From assembly GCF_014897315.1 (NCBI RefSeq), contig NZ_JABUYL010000023.1, forward strand, positions 1 to 53,617: DNA of 53,617 bases. Direction: 5' to 3'. The position numbers and the translations under genes were made by a program. How positions within the stretch are numbered: the first letter of the stretch is position 1; every line of letters begins with the position of its first letter. The notes below the pieces were generated by a model. The model had not been told where the DNA came from, did no database searches, and saw nothing but the letters and a program-made list of their open reading frames with translations. The DNA is from Proteus sp. FME41 (GTDB lineage: Bacteria > Pseudomonadota > Gammaproteobacteria > Enterobacterales > Enterobacteriaceae). Of the stretch, positions 51,065 to 53,617 are shown piece by piece.

Positions 51065-51718
51065 TTATTTATGTGTTGTCAGCTTCACTAAGCGATCGCC
51101 GAAAAACTGAATGATAAAAACAAGAATAACGAGTAGAACAATCACTGTATTCATTACTGTTGCATTATAGCCAACGTAACCATACTGGTAACCAATTTGA
51201 CCTAAACCGCCGGCACCAACTGCACCGCCCATTGCAGAGTAACCCACTAATGTAATCAGTGTAATGGTTGCAGCATTAATCAATCCAGGTAAAGATTCAG
51301 GCAATAAAATCTTCTTAATAATTTGCATAGGTGTTGCACCCATAGAACGAGATGCTTCGATCAACCCTTGTGGTATTTCTAACAGTGTATTTTCTACCAT
51401 ACGTGCAATAAACGGTGCGGCACCGACGGTTAATGGCACAATAGCAGCCTGTAAACCAATTGATGTGCCTACAACCATCCGTGTAAAAGGGATCATCCAT
51501 ACTAATAAAATAATAAAAGGAATTGCTCTGAAAATATTTACGAGTGCTGAAATAATGCGATAGGCAGGTGGATTTGCCATAATTTGTTCAGGACGCGTGA
51601 CATAAAGTAAAACACCTAAAGGCAATCCGATAACAAAACCAAAAAAGCCAGAAACGAAGGTCATGACTAAGGTTTCCCAGATCCCACTAATTAATAAATA
51701 AATCATTCCTTCAGACAT
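51065..51718 (-). CDS. metI: methionine ABC transporter permease MetI
   Basis: A 217-residue permease (E. coli 217) with five predicted transmembrane helices. The cytoplasmic coupling motif is [25 protein letters not shown] (the EAA loop, about residues 120-145). It overlaps the metN stop by 8 bases, so the two are coupled. Confidence 0.97.
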   Translation of the reverse strand: MSEGMIYLLISGIWETLVMTFVSGFFGFVIGLPLGVLLYVTRPEQIMANPPAYRIISALVNIFRAIPFIILLVWMIPFTRMVVGTSIGLQAAIVPLTVGAAPFIARMVENTLLEIPQGLIEASRSMGATPMQIIKKILLPESLPGLINAATITLITLVGYSAMGGAVGAGGLGQIGYQYGYVGYNATVMNTVIVLLVILVFIIQFFGDRLVKLTTHK

Positions 51719-52742
51719 AACCGAGAACCTCTACTTTCACATGATGCTCTTCTAAAAATGCAATCGACTTTTCAGTATTACCATTCTTACCGTGTAATTC
51801 AGCTAACATAACGCCAAACTTTACACCACCGGCATAGTCCATTTGAGAACTTAAAATATTAATATCAGCGTCAAAACGGCGAGCAACAATAGACATTAAT
51901 GGTGCATCAACAGATTGGCCGTTAAATTCGAGTTTTAATAATGGGAATAATCCTTCTTCCCACTCAGGCTTCATTCGTTCTTTATAGTCTTCAGGAATAT
52001 CCAATTGAAGTGTTGATTGAATAAAGGCCTGAGATACTGGCGTTTTAGGGTGAGAGAAAACCTCACTAACGGCATCACTTTCAACTAATTCGCCACCACT
52101 AATAACGGCAACTTGATCGCAAATACGTTTAACAACATCCATTTCATGAGTGATTAGTAAAATGGTTAACCCTAAACGGCGGTTAATGTCTTTCAGTAAT
52201 TTTAAAATAGAGCGAGTTGTTGCGGGATCGAGTGCGCTGGTGGCTTCATCACATAATAAAACATTAGGAGAATTTGCTAACGCACGTGCTATTGCAACAC
52301 GCTGTTTTTGTCCACCGGATAAGTTTGCTGGGTAATACTCTTTCTTATCAGATAGGCCAACTAATTCCAGTAGTTCATTAACACGTTTATTAATTTCAGC
52401 GCGAGAGGTATTACCAAGTTCTAATGGCAATGCCACATTCTCAAATACTGTTCGTGAGGACAGTAAGTTAAAATGCTGGAAAATCATGCCAATACCACGG
52501 CGTGTTTTTGTTAATTCCTTATCAGATAACTTTGTGAGATCCCGCCCATCAACCCAAACTTCACCTGAAGTGGGTTTCTCTAACATATTCACACAACGTA
52601 TAAGTGTACTTTTACCTGCTCCTGACGATCCGATAACACCAAAAATCTGCCCTTGTGGCACATGCAGGTTAATGTTTGACAGCGCTTGTATAGAACGCTC
52701 TCCCTGCTTAAATACTTTGTTTATATTCGTCAGTTTAATCAT
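51711..52742 (-). CDS. metN: methionine ABC transporter ATP-binding protein MetN
   Basis: A 343-residue ATPase (E. coli 343). The Walker A is GSSGAGKST at about residues 38-46, the signature [15 protein letters not shown], and Walker [12 protein letters not shown]. The C-terminal NIL/C2 domain (about 265-343) binds methionine and gives trans-inhibition of uptake. It is first gene of metNIQ, behind MetJ boxes that cover its promoter. Confidence 0.97.
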   Translation of the reverse strand: MIKLTNINKVFKQGERSIQALSNINLHVPQGQIFGVIGSSGAGKSTLIRCVNMLEKPTSGEVWVDGRDLTKLSDKELTKTRRGIGMIFQHFNLLSSRTVFENVALPLELGNTSRAEINKRVNELLELVGLSDKKEYYPANLSGGQKQRVAIARALANSPNVLLCDEATSALDPATTRSILKLLKDINRRLGLTILLITHEMDVVKRICDQVAVISGGELVESDAVSEVFSHPKTPVSQAFIQSTLQLDIPEDYKERMKPEWEEGLFPLLKLEFNGQSVDAPLMSIVARRFDADINILSSQMDYAGGVKFGVMLAELHGKNGNTEKSIAFLEEHHVKVEVLGYV

Positions 52743-52799
52743 GTTTTTCTTTATATAAGTAGATATGGGACATAAAGACTATTCTGCCCGAGTTAAAAT

Positions 52800-52831
52800 A
52801 GATGTTAAGGCGTCTAGACGGCTAAGTCAAT
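52800..52831 (-). promoter_or_regulatory. metN promoter with tandem MetJ boxes
   Basis: On the minus strand TTGACT (52825-52830) and TAACAT (52802-52807) are 17 bp apart. The spacer is exactly two adjacent MetJ boxes, AGGCGTCT (52808-52815) and AGACGGCT (52816-52823), each matching 7 of 8 of AGACGTCT. Weaker boxes flank them (AGATGTTA, AAGTCAAT). MetJ with S-adenosylmethionine would block the polymerase here. Confidence 0.88.
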
Positions 52832-52933
52832 AAAAAAGAGTCATAGAATAATAAGAAAGAAAGCCGTGGATATCATTCTCTATATAAGAAAAAACATGCG
52901 ATACTAATAAAAATATCTAAATGGAGTAATGCT

Positions 52934-53500
52934 GTGAGTAAGGGGATTTCTGCGATTTTCTTAGATCGCGATGGAACTATTAATATAGACCATGGTTATG
53001 TGTCTGAAATCGATAACTTTGAATTTATCGAAGGTGTCATTGAGGCTATGGCTGAATTAAAAGCGATGGGTTTTGCCTTAGTATTAGTGACTAATCAATC
53101 AGGTATTGGTCGAGGGTACTATAGCGAAGAGCAATTTTTACATCTCACTGAATGGATGGATTGGTCTTTAGCAGATAGAGGCGTTGATTTAGATGGCCTC
53201 TATTATTGCCCTCATCACCCTGATGCTAGTGTGGAAGAATATAAGAAAGTATGTGATTGCCGTAAACCTTCAGCAGGCATGTTTATGGATGCCCAATCCC
53301 AGTTAAATATCGATATGGCCTCTTCTTATATGGTGGGTGATAAAAAAGAAGATATGTTAGCAGCAAAAACGGCAGGCGTAGGCCATAAAATTCTAGTTCG
53401 TACAGGAAAAGAGATAACAGAAGAGGCACAAGAGTGTGCAGATTTTGTTCTTGATAGCCTTGCAGACTTACCAAAATGGCTAAAAAGCCACAAAAAATAA
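52934..53500 (+). CDS. gmhB: D-glycero-beta-D-manno-heptose 1,7-bisphosphate 7-phosphatase
   Basis: A 188-residue HAD-family phosphatase (E. coli GmhB 191) in ADP-heptose synthesis for the lipopolysaccharide inner core. The nucleophile and acid aspartates are Asp11 and Asp13 in [11 protein letters not shown]. Thr/Lys HAD motifs lie in [10 protein letters not shown] and DCRKP. The zinc site is Cys92, His94, Cys107 and Cys109 (YYCPHHP, CDC). The start is GTG with GGAG 8 bases before it. It is divergent from metN and precedes an rrn-type promoter, as in E. coli. Confidence 0.97.
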   Translation: MSKGISAIFLDRDGTINIDHGYVSEIDNFEFIEGVIEAMAELKAMGFALVLVTNQSGIGRGYYSEEQFLHLTEWMDWSLADRGVDLDGLYYCPHHPDASVEEYKKVCDCRKPSAGMFMDAQSQLNIDMASSYMVGDKKEDMLAAKTAGVGHKILVRTGKEITEEAQECADFVLDSLADLPKWLKSHKK

Positions 53501-53549
53501 GCACTTCGGTTAATTTACCAACAAACGATTATTTTTTTTAAAAAAACTA

Positions 53550-53577
53550 TTGCCAGCCTCAGAAAACTCCCTATAAT
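53550..53577 (+). promoter_or_regulatory. rRNA-operon P1-type promoter
   Basis: TTGCCA (53550-53555), a 16-bp spacer and a perfect TATAAT (53572-53577) are followed by a GCGTCCTC discriminator. An A/T-tract UP-like element lies just upstream (53528-53547). This is the layout of rrn P1. In E. coli gmhB is followed by rrnH, so an rRNA operon is expected right after the window. Confidence 0.85.
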
Positions 53578-53617
53578 GCGTCCTCGTTGTCACGGAAAAC
53601 CACGCTAAGTGAGTTAG

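Overview
The window looks like a chromosomal segment of a Proteus-type enterobacterium (Morganellaceae). Base composition is AT-rich. The proteins align along their whole length with Escherichia coli housekeeping proteins, but the gene junctions differ from E. coli. An ERIC-type repeat, GcvB and a CsrB-type locus also point to the Enterobacterales. The genus is inferred from family resemblance and synteny, not from a search.

Layout. (1) 1-2.7 kb: two initiator tRNA genes (the first cut by the window edge) behind one stable-RNA-type promoter, then mltA, tcdA and an ERIC element with a duplicated half. (2) 2.7-7.5 kb: the csdA-csdE sulfur-transfer pair, the GcvB small RNA divergent from gcvA, then ygdD and rlmM. 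(3) 7.6-11.4 kb: xni, ppnN and queF on the minus strand, with syd divergent. (4) 11.4-17 kb: a CsrB-like RNA locus with an upstream UvrY-type palindrome, then yqcC, truC and yqcA. Between truC and yqcA lie ptsG and an extremely AT-rich orphan gene of about 500 codons, the most foreign-looking gene in the window. (5) 17-21.9 kb: yaeH, dapD, glnD and map on the minus strand. (6) 22.3-42.1 kb: a long plus-strand essential cluster, rpsB-tsf, pyrH, frr, dxr, uppS, cdsA, rseP, bamA, skp, lpxD, fabZ, lpxA, lpxB, rnhB, dnaE, accA. It links translation, isoprenoid and phospholipid precursors, outer-membrane assembly, lipid A and fatty-acid synthesis. (7) 42.1-47 kb: a more variable stretch with a short-chain dehydrogenase, tilS, rof, nlpE, a decayed IS3-family transposase tail, a YceK/YidQ-type lipoprotein and about 440 bases without a recognisable gene. 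(8) 47-53.6 kb: proS, trmO, rcsF and metQIN on the minus strand, with MetJ boxes between metN and gmhB, and finally an rRNA-type P1 promoter suggesting that an rrn operon starts just beyond the window.

Most genes are conserved core. The points most worth a second look are the AT-rich orphan, a possible small RNA or attenuator between dxr and uppS, the sparse CsrB-like locus, the ERIC element that supplies the end of tcdA, the IS3 remnant that has become the terminator region of nlpE, and a BamA whose sixth extracellular loop lacks the usual cysteine pair. I did not find a clear, complete new multi-gene system. Several start codons were moved from the longest open frame on ribosome-site and family-length grounds (tcdA, ppnN, ptsG, dapD, frr, bamA, skp, nlpE).
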